Assembly: GCF_004028635.1 (NCBI RefSeq) | Contig: NZ_RQJW01000003.1 | Span: 1,302,001-1,366,000, forward strand | Direction: 5' to 3' | DNA from: Streptomyces cyaneus | GTDB lineage: Bacteria > Actinomycetota > Actinomycetes > Streptomycetales > Streptomycetaceae | Length of the DNA stretch: 64,000 nucleotides | Part shown: in pieces, positions 1-8,801 of the stretch | Layout of the letters: each line of letters begins with the position of its first letter | Numbering within the stretch: the first letter of the stretch is position 1 | Translations under genes and position numbers: made by a program | Notes under the pieces: model-generated | The model's database searches: none | Told to the model about the DNA's origin: nothing | What the model saw: the letters and a program-made list of their open reading frames with translations, nothing else

Positions 1-27
1 CCGGCCCCACTGACAATTGGCGTGCCG

Positions 28-753
28 TCAGGCGTCCCGTCGCCGCACGCTCCACGCCCCCGCCAGCAACGCCACCGCCGTCCACAGCGCGGTCACCATC
101 AGTCCCGACCATGGCCCGAGCGTGCCGTCGTAGGTCCGGTGAATCACCATCTGCCCCGCCCTGTCCGGCAGGAAGTCCGCGACGGTGCCCGCCGCGTCGC
201 CGATCACGAACGACACCACGAGGATGAACGGGATCAGGACGGACAGCGTGGCGACACCGCTGCGCAGCAGGGCGGTGAGGCCGGCCGCGAACAAGGCCAT
301 CAGCATGAGGTAGATCGCGCAGCCCACGACCCCGCGCACCTGCTCGGCCGCGGTGAGCCCGCTCGCCGCGGAGCCGAGTCCCGCGCGTCCCGCGACGAGC
401 GCGGTGAAGGCGGTGACCAGGCCGACGAGGAGGGTCGGCACGGCGATCGCCGTCACCTTGGCGGCGAACCACCGTCCACGCTGGGGGACCGCGGCGAGCG
501 ACAGTCGAAGCGCACCCCCGTGGTACTCCGACGACACAGCCATCGCGCCGAACGAGATGGCTGCGATCTGGCCCGGCAGGACACCGGACAGCGCCATGGA
601 GAGAGGGTCGAACTCCGGGTCGGAGTCCTCGGAGGCACCGGCCACCGCAGAGAACGCCGTGGTCACGGCGAACAGCGCCAGCAGCGCTCCCGGGAGCGAG
701 CGCAGCGTGCGGATCTTGAGCCACTCCGTGTGGAGCACGGGTACGAATGACAT
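28..753 (-). CDS. ABC transporter permease subunit
   Basis: A 241-residue integral membrane protein with about six hydrophobic segments, near residues 20-40, 60-80, 104-126, 144-163, 172-190 and 212-234. The start region (HTEWLKIRTLRS) is typical of ABC-2 type permeases of the drug or lantibiotic export class found in Streptomyces. It begins only two bases after the stop of the ATPase gene, so the two form one operon and should assemble into one exporter. The substrate cannot be read from sequence. The divergent two-component system suggests stress- or antibiotic-responsive export, but that is inference. The gene ends cleanly inside the window; bases 1-27 hold nothing recognisable. Confidence 0.88.
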   Translation of the reverse strand: MSFVPVLHTEWLKIRTLRSLPGALLALFAVTTAFSAVAGASEDSDPEFDPLSMALSGVLPGQIAAISFGAMAVSSEYHGGALRLSLAAVPQRGRWFAAKVTAIAVPTLLVGLVTAFTALVAGRAGLGSAASGLTAAEQVRGVVGCAIYLMLMALFAAGLTALLRSGVATLSVLIPFILVVSFVIGDAAGTVADFLPDRAGQMVIHRTYDGTLGPWSGLMVTALWTAVALLAGAWSVRRRDA

Positions 754-755
754 GG

Positions 756-1676
756 TCAGACCTCCAGGGGCCGTGCGGTGAACTCAGTCTCGGTCGCGGT
801 CAGATCGAGATAGGCCTGCTCCAACGTGCCCTCTTCTGCGGCGAGTTCGAGTACCGGCACACCTGCCTGGGAGATGAGGCGGCCGATGTCGTCCACGCGC
901 GCGTGGTGCACGGTCCAGTGCCCGTCCTCGTGCTCGACGGCATCGTGGCCGTGGCGGGCGAGGGCGGTCTTGAGGGCGGTGGCGTCCGTGGTGCGGATGC
1001 GGACGCGGGGTTCCACGCGTGCGTGGATGAACTCCCGCATCGGGGTGTCCGCCAGCAGGCGTCCCCGGCCGAGGACCACGAGGTGGTCGGCGAAGGACGC
1101 GGTCTCGTTCATGAGGTGGCTGGAGACCAGGACCGTGCGTCCCTCGCCCGCGAGGCGACGCAGCAACTCGCGTATCCAGATGATGCCTTCGGGGTCGAGG
1201 CCGTTGGACGGCTCGTCGAGCATGACCACCTCGGGGTTGCCGAGGAGAGCGGCGGCGATGCCGAGCCGCTGGCGCATGCCCAGGGAGTACGTCTTCGTCC
1301 GGCGGCGCGCCACCGACGCGAGCCCCGTCTCCTCCAGCACCTCGTCGACCCTGCGGTTCGGGATGCGGTTGCTCGCGGCCAGGACCCGCAGATGGTCGCG
1401 AGCGGTGCGGGAGCCGTGCGCGGCCCGGGCGTCGAGCAACGCGCCCACATGGCGCAGGGGTTCGTGGAGCGTGACGTAGGCGCGGCCGCCGACCGTGGCG
1501 GTTCCGGAGGTGGGCCGGTCGAGGCCGAGCACCAGCCGCATGGTGGTGGACTTCCCGGCGCCGTTGGGGCCGAGGAAGCCCGTGACGCGGCCGGGCTCGA
1601 CGCGGAAGGTGAGGTGGTCCACGGCCCGGCGGGTGCCGTACTCCTTGGTCAGGTCTTGGACGTCGATGCTGGTCAT
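756..1676 (-). CDS. ABC transporter ATP-binding protein
   Basis: A 306-residue ABC ATPase of the drug-export (CcmA/DrrA-like) type. Walker A is GPNGAGKST near residues 36-44, the signature is YSLGMRQRLG, and Walker B is VVMLDEPSNGLDPEG, followed by the switch histidine in SSHLMNE. The reading frame stays open far upstream, but MTSIDVQDLTKEYG is the family N-terminus, so I place the start at 1676. It is co-transcribed with the permease and divergent from a sensor kinase across about 110 bp. It should supply ATP-driven export at the inner face of the membrane; substrate unknown. Confidence 0.92.
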   Translation of the reverse strand: MTSIDVQDLTKEYGTRRAVDHLTFRVEPGRVTGFLGPNGAGKSTTMRLVLGLDRPTSGTATVGGRAYVTLHEPLRHVGALLDARAAHGSRTARDHLRVLAASNRIPNRRVDEVLEETGLASVARRRTKTYSLGMRQRLGIAAALLGNPEVVMLDEPSNGLDPEGIIWIRELLRRLAGEGRTVLVSSHLMNETASFADHLVVLGRGRLLADTPMREFIHARVEPRVRIRTTDATALKTALARHGHDAVEHEDGHWTVHHARVDDIGRLISQAGVPVLELAAEEGTLEQAYLDLTATETEFTARPLEV

Positions 1677-1784
1677 GGCAGCAGCCTGGCCGTCAGGGAG
1701 GGGGCGGGGCCTCCCCCGCCCGAGGAGATCGTCTCCCCCGTGCGGGGGAGGTCCGTTGTCAGTGGTGGCTGGCACGATGACGAA

Positions 1785-2954
1785 ATGGTCAGCTTGCTGC
1801 GCCCGTTCGGCCGGGCGGTGACGTACACACGATTGCTGCATCTGTTCATCGCCATCGTGTGGCCGTCGATGCTGCTCTTCATCGAGGAAGCGTGGTGGAC
1901 CTGGGCGCTGGCGGCCGTGCTGCTCGCCCCCGTCGGGCTGGTGCCCGCGATGCGCACCGTGGAGGGGCTGCAGGCGAGGCTGCTGCTGACCGGTCACCGG
2001 CACGACAGTGGGAGCACCGACATCGTCGTCGCGCCGTCCGCCTCCTGGAGCGACCGCGGGCGGCTCGTCGTGTGGCTGGAGGCGCGGCTCCTGCTCGGCT
2101 GCGCGACCTCGATGTTCACCGTCCAACTGCTGCTCGCCTCAGTGGACTTGGTGTTGTCGGCGCTCGGCCACGGCGGCGAGGGGAGCGTGCTGCTCCACCT
2201 CGCCGGCCACCACTGGTGGCACGCCCTGCTCGCGCCCGTATCGCTGGTCGCGCTGGCGCTGACCGTGGTCGGCTCGGGCAGGCTCATCACCGCCTTGGCC
2301 CACCGGCTCCTGGGCCCCTCCCCCGCCGAGCGCCTCGCAGCGATGGAGGAGCGCACCGAGCAGCTCCTGGAGCGCACCCGCATCGCCCGCGAACTGCACG
2401 ACTCCATCGGCCATGCCCTGACGGTGGCCGTGGTGCAGGCGGGTGCCGCGCGCGCGGCGGGTGACCCGGCCTTCACCGACCGGGCGTTGGACGCCATCGA
2501 GGAGACCGGCCGGGCCGCGCTGGAGGACCTGGAGCGCGTCCTCGGCATCCTGCGCGAGTCCGAACGGCCGGTCAGCAGTCGGCCGACGCTCACGGACGCC
2601 GACCGTCTGCTGGAGTCCGCGCGTGCCTCCGGCGCGAAGGTCGACGTCGACATGAGGGGGCCCTTGGACACCGTGCCGGGCCCCGTCTCCCGGGAGGGCT
2701 ACCGCATCCTCCAGGAGTCGCTGACCAATGTGCTGCGGCACGCGGGCGGCGTCCCGGTACGGATCCGCATCGAGGTCACGGACGGCACCCTCGGCCTGGA
2801 GGTCCGCAATCCGCTCGGCGCCGACATACCCGGGCCCGGCAGGGGCAGCGGCTTGCGCGGCATACGCGAGCGCGCGGCCCTGCTGGGCGGACGCGCGCGG
2901 ACCGGGCCGGATCAAGGTGACTGGCAGGTGCATGTAGAACTGCCGCTGCGCTGA
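1785..2954 (+). CDS. Sensor histidine kinase (NarL/LiaS-type, HisKA_3)
   Basis: A 389-residue membrane sensor kinase. The N-terminal part has four hydrophobic stretches (residues about 12-55 and 105-180) and no large extracellular domain, as in intramembrane-sensing kinases. The phosphoacceptor helix contains RIARELHDSIGHAL with the HisKA_3 histidine, and the C-terminal ATPase domain has LTNVLRHA (N box) and GSGLRGIRER (G box). The frame is open upstream, but the ATG at 1785 gives a natural N-terminus. The response regulator starts 14 bases after its stop, so they form a pair. The divergent ABC exporter is the most likely target; the signal is unknown. Confidence 0.9.
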   Translation: MVSLLRPFGRAVTYTRLLHLFIAIVWPSMLLFIEEAWWTWALAAVLLAPVGLVPAMRTVEGLQARLLLTGHRHDSGSTDIVVAPSASWSDRGRLVVWLEARLLLGCATSMFTVQLLLASVDLVLSALGHGGEGSVLLHLAGHHWWHALLAPVSLVALALTVVGSGRLITALAHRLLGPSPAERLAAMEERTEQLLERTRIARELHDSIGHALTVAVVQAGAARAAGDPAFTDRALDAIEETGRAALEDLERVLGILRESERPVSSRPTLTDADRLLESARASGAKVDVDMRGPLDTVPGPVSREGYRILQESLTNVLRHAGGVPVRIRIEVTDGTLGLEVRNPLGADIPGPGRGSGLRGIRERAALLGGRARTGPDQGDWQVHVELPLR

Positions 2955-2968
2955 TCTACGCTGACCGG

Positions 2969-3631
2969 ATGCCGGTCACCGTTCTCCTAGTCGACGACGA
3001 ACCCCTCGTACGCGCCGGTCTGCGGGCCGTGTTGGAGGCGCAGCCCGACATCGAGGTCGTCGGGGAGGCGGCCGACGGGGCGGCGGTGATTCCGCTGGTC
3101 CGGCAGCTGCGGCCGGACGTGGTCGCCATGGATGTGCGGATGCCGTTGCTGGACGGGATCGAGGCCACGCGCGCGGTGCTGCGGACGGTCGACGAGCCGC
3201 CGAAGATCGTCGTCATCACGACCTTCGAGAACGACGAGTACGTGTACGAGGCGCTGCGGGCCGGTGCCGACGGGTTCCTGCTGAAGCGGGCCCGGCCTGC
3301 CGAGATCGTGCACGCGGTGCGGCTGGTCGCCGAGGGCGAGTCGCTGCTGTTCCCCGCCTCGGTGCGGCAGCTTGCCGCGCAGTACGGCGACGACGGCGGG
3401 AACCGGGCGGCGCGCGCCGTGCTGGAGCGGGCCCGGCTGACCGATCGGGAGGCCGAGGTGCTGCGGCTGATGGCCCGCGGTCTGTCGAACGCGGAGATCG
3501 CCGCCCGCCTGGTCGTCGGGACGGAGACGGTGAAGTCACATGTGAGCGCCGTCCTGGCGAAGCTCGGGGCGCGGGATCGCACCCAGGCCGTGATCACGGC
3601 GTACGAGTCGGGGTTCGTGGCGCCGGGGTGA
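2969..3631 (+). CDS. LuxR/NarL-family response regulator
   Basis: A 220-residue two-domain regulator. The receiver domain (about 1-120) has the acidic pair in LLVDDEP, the phosphoacceptor Asp in VAMDVRMP, and the conserved Lys in FLLKRA. The C-terminal LuxR helix-turn-helix (about 150-215) reads LTDREAEVLRLMARGLSN followed by TVKSHV. It lies 14 bp downstream of the kinase gene and is expected to be phosphorylated by it and to bind near the divergent ABC exporter promoter, by analogy with VraSR/LiaSR-type systems. The target is inferred. Confidence 0.93.
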   Translation: MPVTVLLVDDEPLVRAGLRAVLEAQPDIEVVGEAADGAAVIPLVRQLRPDVVAMDVRMPLLDGIEATRAVLRTVDEPPKIVVITTFENDEYVYEALRAGADGFLLKRARPAEIVHAVRLVAEGESLLFPASVRQLAAQYGDDGGNRAARAVLERARLTDREAEVLRLMARGLSNAEIAARLVVGTETVKSHVSAVLAKLGARDRTQAVITAYESGFVAPG

Positions 3632-3726
3632 GCCTGGCGGGGGGCCGGCGGGTGCCCACCTCTCGCCCACGCCCCTCCCGGCGAGTAGCATCCGCCCAAC
3701 ATGCGCACGAGCTGGGAGGACGGACG

Positions 3727-4884
3727 TTGGGGCAGCTGACCGGCGGGGATCCCTCGCTGCTGCGAAGGATCAACTCCGCGGTGGTGCTGCACGCGCTGCG
3801 TGCCACGGACGCCGCGACGCTGACGGAGATCACCCGGGTCACCGGGCTGTCCCGCCCGACCGTCGAGGGCGTCGTCGAAGGCCTCATCGAGGCGGGTTAT
3901 GTCGTCGAGAAGGCCGCCGACGAGAGCGTCGTACGGCGGCAGGGGCGGCCCGCGCGGCGGTTCCGGTTCCGGGCCGAGGCCGGTCATCTGCTGGGCGTGG
4001 AGATCGGCTCGCATCGGGTCGCCGCGCTCCTCGCCGACCTGGACGGCCGGGTGCTCGGCGCCATCGCGAAGGACGTCGACGAGACGGCTCCGGCCGACGA
4101 GCGGCTCGAACGGCTGCGTACGGCGGTCGCCGAGCTGCTGCGCCGGGCCGGGGTCGCACGCAGCTCGCTACGGGCCGTGGGCGTGGCGACGCCGGGCATC
4201 GTCGAGGCGGACGGCACCGTGCGGCTGGGCGCCGCGCTGCCCGAGTGGACGGGGCTGCGGCTGGGCGAGCGCCTCAGCCGGTCCTTCAAGTGCCCGGTCC
4301 TGGTGGAGAACGACGCCAACGCGGCGGCGGTCGCCGAGCACTGGAAGGGGTCGGCCACCGAGTCCGACGACGTGGTGTTCGTGCTGGCCGGGCTGAGCCC
4401 GGGCGCCGGTTCGCTGATCGGCGGGCAGCTGCACCGGGGGTTCGGCGGGGCGGCCGGCGAGATCGGCGCATTGCATCTGCTGGGCCGCGAGGCGACCCCG
4501 GAGACCCTGCTGTCCACCACGGACGAGCCGCTGCGGCCCCTCGACGAGCACGCCGTCGCCGAGGTCTTCGCGCAGGCCCGCAAGGGCGACCAGCAGGCCC
4601 TGGCGGCCGTCGACCGCTTCATCCAGCGCCTGGTCCACGACGTCGCCGCCCTGGTCCTCGCCCTCGACCCCGAGCTGGTCGTCGTCGGCGGCTGGGCGGC
4701 CGGCCTGGACGGCGTGCTGGAACCACTGCGGCGCGAGCTGGCCCGCTACTGCCTGCGCCCGCCGAAGGTCGCCCTGTCCCTCCTCGGCGAGGCGGCGGTG
4801 GCGACGGGGGCGCTGCGGCTCGCTCTCGACCATGTGGAGGAGCAGCTGTTCGCGGTGGAGGGGACGGTGACGGGGCGGCGCTGA
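3727..4884 (+). CDS. ROK-family transcriptional regulator
   Basis: A 385-residue protein with an N-terminal MarR-like winged helix (LLRRINSAVVLHAL, then LSRPTVEGVVEGLIEAGYV) followed by a ROK sugar-kinase fold containing LGVEIGSHRVAALLADLDG and ENDANAAAVAEH. I choose the TTG at 3727 because GGGAGGA at 3714-3720 sits six bases upstream. An upstream in-frame GTG at 3628 overlaps the response regulator stop and would add an unconserved basic tail. ROK regulators of this NagC/XylR class usually repress sugar-utilisation genes, but no sugar operon is adjacent, so the ligand is unknown. A strong hairpin follows the gene. Confidence 0.88.
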   Translation: MGQLTGGDPSLLRRINSAVVLHALRATDAATLTEITRVTGLSRPTVEGVVEGLIEAGYVVEKAADESVVRRQGRPARRFRFRAEAGHLLGVEIGSHRVAALLADLDGRVLGAIAKDVDETAPADERLERLRTAVAELLRRAGVARSSLRAVGVATPGIVEADGTVRLGAALPEWTGLRLGERLSRSFKCPVLVENDANAAAVAEHWKGSATESDDVVFVLAGLSPGAGSLIGGQLHRGFGGAAGEIGALHLLGREATPETLLSTTDEPLRPLDEHAVAEVFAQARKGDQQALAAVDRFIQRLVHDVAALVLALDPELVVVGGWAAGLDGVLEPLRRELARYCLRPPKVALSLLGEAAVATGALRLALDHVEEQLFAVEGTVTGRR

Positions 4885-4971
4885 CGCTCGGCGGTCAGTG
4901 GCCGGTTCACCCGGTGCAGGGCTGGGTGTGCTGGTGAACGCGCTTCCGTTGAACGCGCTGCTGGAACGCGT

Positions 4972-4998
4972 CGCGCCCCGGAGCGGATCCGGGGCGCG
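4972..4998. terminator. Hairpin terminator between ROK and GntR genes
   Basis: A perfect 10-bp stem CGCGCCCCGG/CCGGGGCGCG with a 7-base loop lies between two convergent genes and can serve both strands. There is no U-tract, which is usual in Streptomyces. Confidence 0.7.
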
Positions 4999-5019
4999 AG
5001 GTATGTGCCGGTACAGCGG

Positions 5020-5781
5020 TCAGGACGCCCGGCGTTCCGGGTCCTGGTGGATCTCCACGCCGCCGGAGTCGCCGAAGGTCAGCCGGCACGTGTCCGCGCG
5101 GTACGTGGCGACGGAGAGCGCTGCGGTGCGGCCCTCGGCGATGTAGCGGGTGGTCACGACGAGGACGGGCGCCCCCGGCAGACGATCCAGCTCCTTGGCG
5201 TCGTCCGCGCGGGCCGAGCCCAGCTCGACGGCGTTCTCCTGGCCCTCCAGTTCCCGGCGCTGCAGCTCGCGCAGCACGGCACGCGCGCGTGCCGCTGCGG
5301 ACGGGGCGTCGATGGCGGAGAGGTCGGGCACCGACGACTGCGGGATGTACAGCAGCTCGGCGGCGACGGGCTGCCCATGCGTCACACGGGAGCGACGCAC
5401 GATGTGCACGGGCTCGTCCCGGCCGGTTTCCAGGGCGTCGGCGACGGATGCGGGCGGAACGGCCAGTGCGCAGTCCGCGGGCTGCCATACGTCGTCGGCC
5501 GCACCCGGCCAGACGTGCTGCTCGGTGCCGACGGCCACGCCCACGCGCGGCGGCGCGACGGTCGTACCGACACCTCGGCGGCGCTGCAGCCTGCCTTCCA
5601 GTTCGAGCTGTTCCAGTGCCTGGCGGAGCGTGGCCCGGGCGACGCCGAAGCGGGCGGCCAGGTCGCGCTCGTTGGGCAGGATCTCGCCCACGGAGAACTC
5701 GGATTCCAATGCCTCACTGAGCACGGTCCTCAGGTGCCAGTACTTCGGTTCCGGCACCGATTCCAGCTGCGTGGTCCCCAC
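5020..5781 (-). CDS. GntR/HutC-family transcriptional regulator with UTRA domain
   Basis: A 253-residue regulator. The N-terminal GntR winged helix (residues about 12-80) reads LPNERDLAARFGVARATLRQ. The UTRA ligand-binding domain begins near residue 100 and includes HIVRRSRVTHGQPVAAE and VLVVTTRYIAEGRTAALSV. The GTG at 5781 is preceded five bases upstream by GGAGG. Family members bind a small effector (sugar phosphate, urocanate and similar) and recognise TGGTC/GACCA palindromes; one such site lies in its own promoter, which suggests autoregulation. The effector and regulon are unknown. Confidence 0.88.
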   Translation of the reverse strand: MGTTQLESVPEPKYWHLRTVLSEALESEFSVGEILPNERDLAARFGVARATLRQALEQLELEGRLQRRRGVGTTVAPPRVGVAVGTEQHVWPGAADDVWQPADCALAVPPASVADALETGRDEPVHIVRRSRVTHGQPVAAELLYIPQSSVPDLSAIDAPSAAARARAVLRELQRRELEGQENAVELGSARADDAKELDRLPGAPVLVVTTRYIAEGRTAALSVATYRADTCRLTFGDSGGVEIHQDPERRAS

Positions 5782-5857
5782 CCTGTCCTCCGCAATCGCC
5801 GTGGCCCATCGGCGTTTTAGCGCCCTTGTTTATTAAAGGTTGTTGCACTTCTCTGCG

Positions 5858-5892
5858 ACCATAGGGCGGCCCTCACCCTTGGTCAAGACCAA
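5858..5892 (-). promoter_or_regulatory. Promoter and HutC-type operator upstream of the GntR gene
   Basis: TTGGTCAAGACCAA at 5879-5892 is a palindrome that resembles the TGGTCTAGACCA operators of HutC/DasR-type GntR proteins. On the minus strand it overlaps a -35 TTGACC (5886-5881), followed after exactly 17 bp by a -10 TATGGT (5863-5858). The layout fits autorepression by blocking the -35. The surrounding 5815-5870 stretch is unusually AT-rich for this sequence. Confidence 0.6.
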
Positions 5893-5952
5893 TTGCCGGG
5901 AGCGTTCACGGGAGAGGCGTGCGCCGCCACGTCCGGGACGCGGCGGCGGGGT

Positions 5953-6837
5953 CTAGGCCGTTGCCAGTGCCGTCAGTTTGTCGGGGTTGCGGATGATGTA
6001 GACGGCCTGGATGCGTCCGTCCAGCACGTCCAGCTGGAAGACCGAATCGGGCTTGCCCCCGGACAGGGCCAGCACCGCGGGTCCGCCGTTGATCTCCAGG
6101 AAGCGCCAGGACAGATCGGCAACGCCCTTGCGGGCGGCGCCGACGATGAAACGGCCCACCTTGTCGGCCGTTTCCAGGACCCGCAGCGGCGCCTTGGCCT
6201 TTCCGCCGCTGTCGCCCACGAGGCGGACCTCCGGGGCCAGCAACGACATGAGCCCCTCCAGGTCGCCACCGGCGGCCGCGGCCAGGAATCGTTCGGTGAG
6301 GTCGCGCCGCTGGGTGGGGTCGACCTCGTAGCGGGGCCGCCGCTCGTCGACGTGCTTGCGGGCACGCCCGGCCAGCTGCCGCACCGCCGCCTCGCCGCGG
6401 TCGAGCATCGCGGCGATCTCGGCGTACGGATAGCCGAAAGCCTCCCTGAGGACGAACACCGCCCGCTCCAGCGGCGACAGCGACTCCAGGACGACGAGGA
6501 CGGCGAGGGAGACGGAGTCGGCGAGGACGGCCCGCTCCGCGGTGTCCGGGACGGTATGCCCGAAGTCGGTGACGTACGGCTCCGGCAGCCAGGGGCCGAC
6601 ATAGGTCTCGCCCCGCGCCTTGACCTGGCGCAGCCGGTCGATGGCGAGGCGTGTGGTGATGCGCACCAGATAGCCGCGCGGCTCGCGCACCTCCGACCGG
6701 TCGGCGCCGGACCAGCGCAACCATGCCTCCTGCACCACGTCCTCCGCGTCGGCCACGCGGCCGAGCATGCGGTAGGCGACCCCCAGGAGAACGGGGCGGT
6801 GCTCTTCGAAGACGTCGGTCTCGGTGTCGGTGGTCAC
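5953..6837 (-). CDS. ECF41-group RNA polymerase sigma factor (SigJ-like) with SnoaL-like C-terminal domain
   Basis: A 294-residue sigma factor. Region 2 (residues about 10-75) contains FEEHRPVLLGVAYRMLG and EDVVQEAWLRW; region 4 (about 110-165) contains LSPLERAVFVLREAFGY. The linker WLPEP between them and the C-terminal NPDKL are hallmarks of ECF41, whose fused SnoaL-like domain modulates activity in place of an anti-sigma factor. A DSGGK motif also matches the family's DGGGK. The start is a GTG with a purine-rich ribosome site just upstream. ECF41 genes often sit next to oxidoreductase or carboxymuconolactone decarboxylase genes; here the divergent neighbour is an alpha/beta hydrolase. Confidence 0.93.
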   Translation of the reverse strand: MTTDTETDVFEEHRPVLLGVAYRMLGRVADAEDVVQEAWLRWSGADRSEVREPRGYLVRITTRLAIDRLRQVKARGETYVGPWLPEPYVTDFGHTVPDTAERAVLADSVSLAVLVVLESLSPLERAVFVLREAFGYPYAEIAAMLDRGEAAVRQLAGRARKHVDERRPRYEVDPTQRRDLTERFLAAAAGGDLEGLMSLLAPEVRLVGDSGGKAKAPLRVLETADKVGRFIVGAARKGVADLSWRFLEINGGPAVLALSGGKPDSVFQLDVLDGRIQAVYIIRNPDKLTALATA

Positions 6838-7041
6838 CTCACCATCCCAGCCGACGCGCCCGGCCGTGTCCAGGCGAAATCGGCGGTGCCGGGTTCATGG
6901 AGTTCAACACCTGGGGGTGTGTGACGGGTTGAGGGCCCACTGTCTTCCAGGTTGGCGGCCACCAGGGGACTACCCGCCGGTAGCAATTGCTGACAAGCTG
7001 TCTACGCCGTCCGTCAGCGTGTCCCAGACGAGGAGCACCCC

Positions 7042-7872
7042 ATGTCCGCCACCGTCTCCTTCAAAGTCCCCTCACCCCGCGGCCCGCAGAGCGTGAGCGT
7101 CGACTACGCGCGCGTGGGGCGCGGCGAACCGCTGCTCCTGCTGCACGGCATCGGTCACCACCGGCAGGTCTGGGACCCGGTGATGGACATCCTGGCGGCC
7201 GAGCGCGACGTGATCTCCGTGGACCTGCCGGGATTCGGCACTTCTCCGGGCCTGCCGGACAGCCTCGGCTACGACCTGGCCACGACGACGGCCGTGTTCG
7301 CGGCCTTCTGTGAGGCCATGGAACTCGACCGGCCGCATGTCGTGGGCAACTCGCTGGGCGGACTCATCGCGCTGGAGCTCGGCCGCGAGAAGCTCGTGCG
7401 GTCCGTCACCGCCCTGTCCCCGGCCGGGTTCTGGTCCGAGGCCGAGCGACGCTATGCCTTCGGCGTGCTGCTCGCGATGCGGCACATTTCCCGGCGGCTG
7501 CCGCTGCCGTTGGTGGAGCAGCTTTCCCGGTCGGCGGCCGGTCGTACGGTCCTGACGAGCACCATCTACGCCCGTCCGGGCCGCCGTTCACCCGAGGCCG
7601 TGGTCGCCGAGACGCTCGCGCTGGCGCGGGCCACGGGCTTCGACCAGACCCTCCGGGCCGGCCGGGCCGTCCAGTTCGCCGACGACATCCCCGGGATCCC
7701 GGTCACCGTGGCGTGGGGCACCAGGGACATGCTCCTCGTGCGTCGGCAGGGGGTGCGCGCCAAGCAGATCATTCCCCGGGCGCGTCTCGTCCGGCTGCCC
7801 GGCTGCGGCCACTGCCCGATGAACGACGACCCGGCCCTGGTCGCGCGCGTCATCCTCGACGGCAGCCGCTGA
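7042..7872 (+). CDS. Alpha/beta-fold hydrolase
   Basis: A 276-residue serine hydrolase-fold protein. The oxyanion region is LLLLHGIGHH, the nucleophile elbow is GNSLGG (Ser), and the C-terminal catalytic His is in GCGHCPMNDDP. AWGTRDMLLV supplies the likely acidic residue. No signal peptide is seen, so it is probably cytoplasmic. It is divergent from the ECF41 sigma gene across about 200 bp and may be its target. Its 3' end is overlapped on the opposite strand by an extended frame of the EamA gene. The substrate cannot be predicted. Confidence 0.88.
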   Translation: MSATVSFKVPSPRGPQSVSVDYARVGRGEPLLLLHGIGHHRQVWDPVMDILAAERDVISVDLPGFGTSPGLPDSLGYDLATTTAVFAAFCEAMELDRPHVVGNSLGGLIALELGREKLVRSVTALSPAGFWSEAERRYAFGVLLAMRHISRRLPLPLVEQLSRSAAGRTVLTSTIYARPGRRSPEAVVAETLALARATGFDQTLRAGRAVQFADDIPGIPVTVAWGTRDMLLVRRQGVRAKQIIPRARLVRLPGCGHCPMNDDPALVARVILDGSR

Positions 7873-8754
7873 CCCGCGCGGGGCACGCGTCAACGCGCCG
7901 GAGCCCAGGGCGACTCCGGCGCCGACCAAGGCGCTGCCCAGGGCCTGGACGGCGCCGTAGGAGCCGGTTCCGACGAGCGGGGCGGTACAGGCGGCGGCGA
8001 CCGGGATGAGGCCGGAGAAGAGCGTGGCGCGCTCGGCGCCGATCCGCTGCATGCCCATGTACCAGCACACGAAGCCGACGACGGTCACGACCACCGCCTG
8101 CCACAGCAGCGCGACGGTCTCCGTGGCGTCGGGGCGCCGCAGCCACGCGGTGCCGTCCACCAGCAGTCCGGCCGCCGCGGACTCGACGGCGGCGATCCCG
8201 CACACGGTGGCGGACAGCAACCGCGGCCCCAGGGGCCGCAGCACGGGCACGGCGAGGACCGCGAAGCCGACCTCGCCCACCAGCGCGCACGCGGAGAAGG
8301 CGATGCCTGTGCCGTCCGTGCGGCCCCAGCCCTGGACCGCGAACGCGCCTGCGGCGACGGTCAACGCCCCGTACAGGACGGTGCGTTGGGGTCGGCGTCC
8401 GTCCAGCAGGGGGACGACGACGGCCACGACCACGGGCGCACAGCCGACGAAGACACCGGGCACCGCCGGTTCAGCCGTGCGCTCGGCGGCGATGACGGCG
8501 AGGTTGAAGCCGACCATGCCGACGGCCGCCAGCACCGCGAGGCGGGCCCACTGACCTGCGGCGAGTGTCCGCAGCCGGGCCGTGGCACCCCGCCCCGCCA
8601 GTGGGACGAGCAGGAGACAGGCGAGGCCGTATCGCAGCGACTGGCCGCCTGCGTACGGGTAGTCGCCGAGGAGGCTGTTGGCGGTGAAGGACCCTCCGAC
8701 GAGGACACAGGCGAGCGCGGCGAGAAGGGCACCGCGCGTGGTGGTGGCGTTCAT
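7588..8754 (-). CDS. EamA/DMT-family exporter with an unusual run-on C-terminus
   Basis: A 388-codon frame. Residues 1 to about 290 are a drug/metabolite transporter with ten hydrophobic segments in two EamA repeats (for example LLAALACVLVGGSFTANSLL near the start). Family members end there, near position 7870. Here no stop occurs, and the frame continues about 93 residues through the 3' part of the convergent hydrolase gene, producing a polar Arg/Gly/His-rich tail with no family similarity. A stop exists in another frame at 7890-7892, so a single-base change or a real read-through tail are both possible. It is divergent from the MocR regulator gene by 47 bp, a common arrangement for a regulator and its transporter target. 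Confidence 0.75.
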   Translation of the reverse strand: MNATTTRGALLAALACVLVGGSFTANSLLGDYPYAGGQSLRYGLACLLLVPLAGRGATARLRTLAAGQWARLAVLAAVGMVGFNLAVIAAERTAEPAVPGVFVGCAPVVVAVVVPLLDGRRPQRTVLYGALTVAAGAFAVQGWGRTDGTGIAFSACALVGEVGFAVLAVPVLRPLGPRLLSATVCGIAAVESAAAGLLVDGTAWLRRPDATETVALLWQAVVVTVVGFVCWYMGMQRIGAERATLFSGLIPVAAACTAPLVGTGSYGAVQALGSALVGAGVALGSGALTRAPRGSAAAVEDDARDQGRVVVHRAVAAAGQPDETRPGNDLLGAHPLPTHEEHVPGAPRHGDRDPGDVVGELDGPAGPEGLVEARGPRQRERLGDHGLG

Positions 8755-8801
8755 GGCAGCGACGCTAGGCAGCGCTGCGGTCCGGATTAAGGTCCACTCT
8801 C

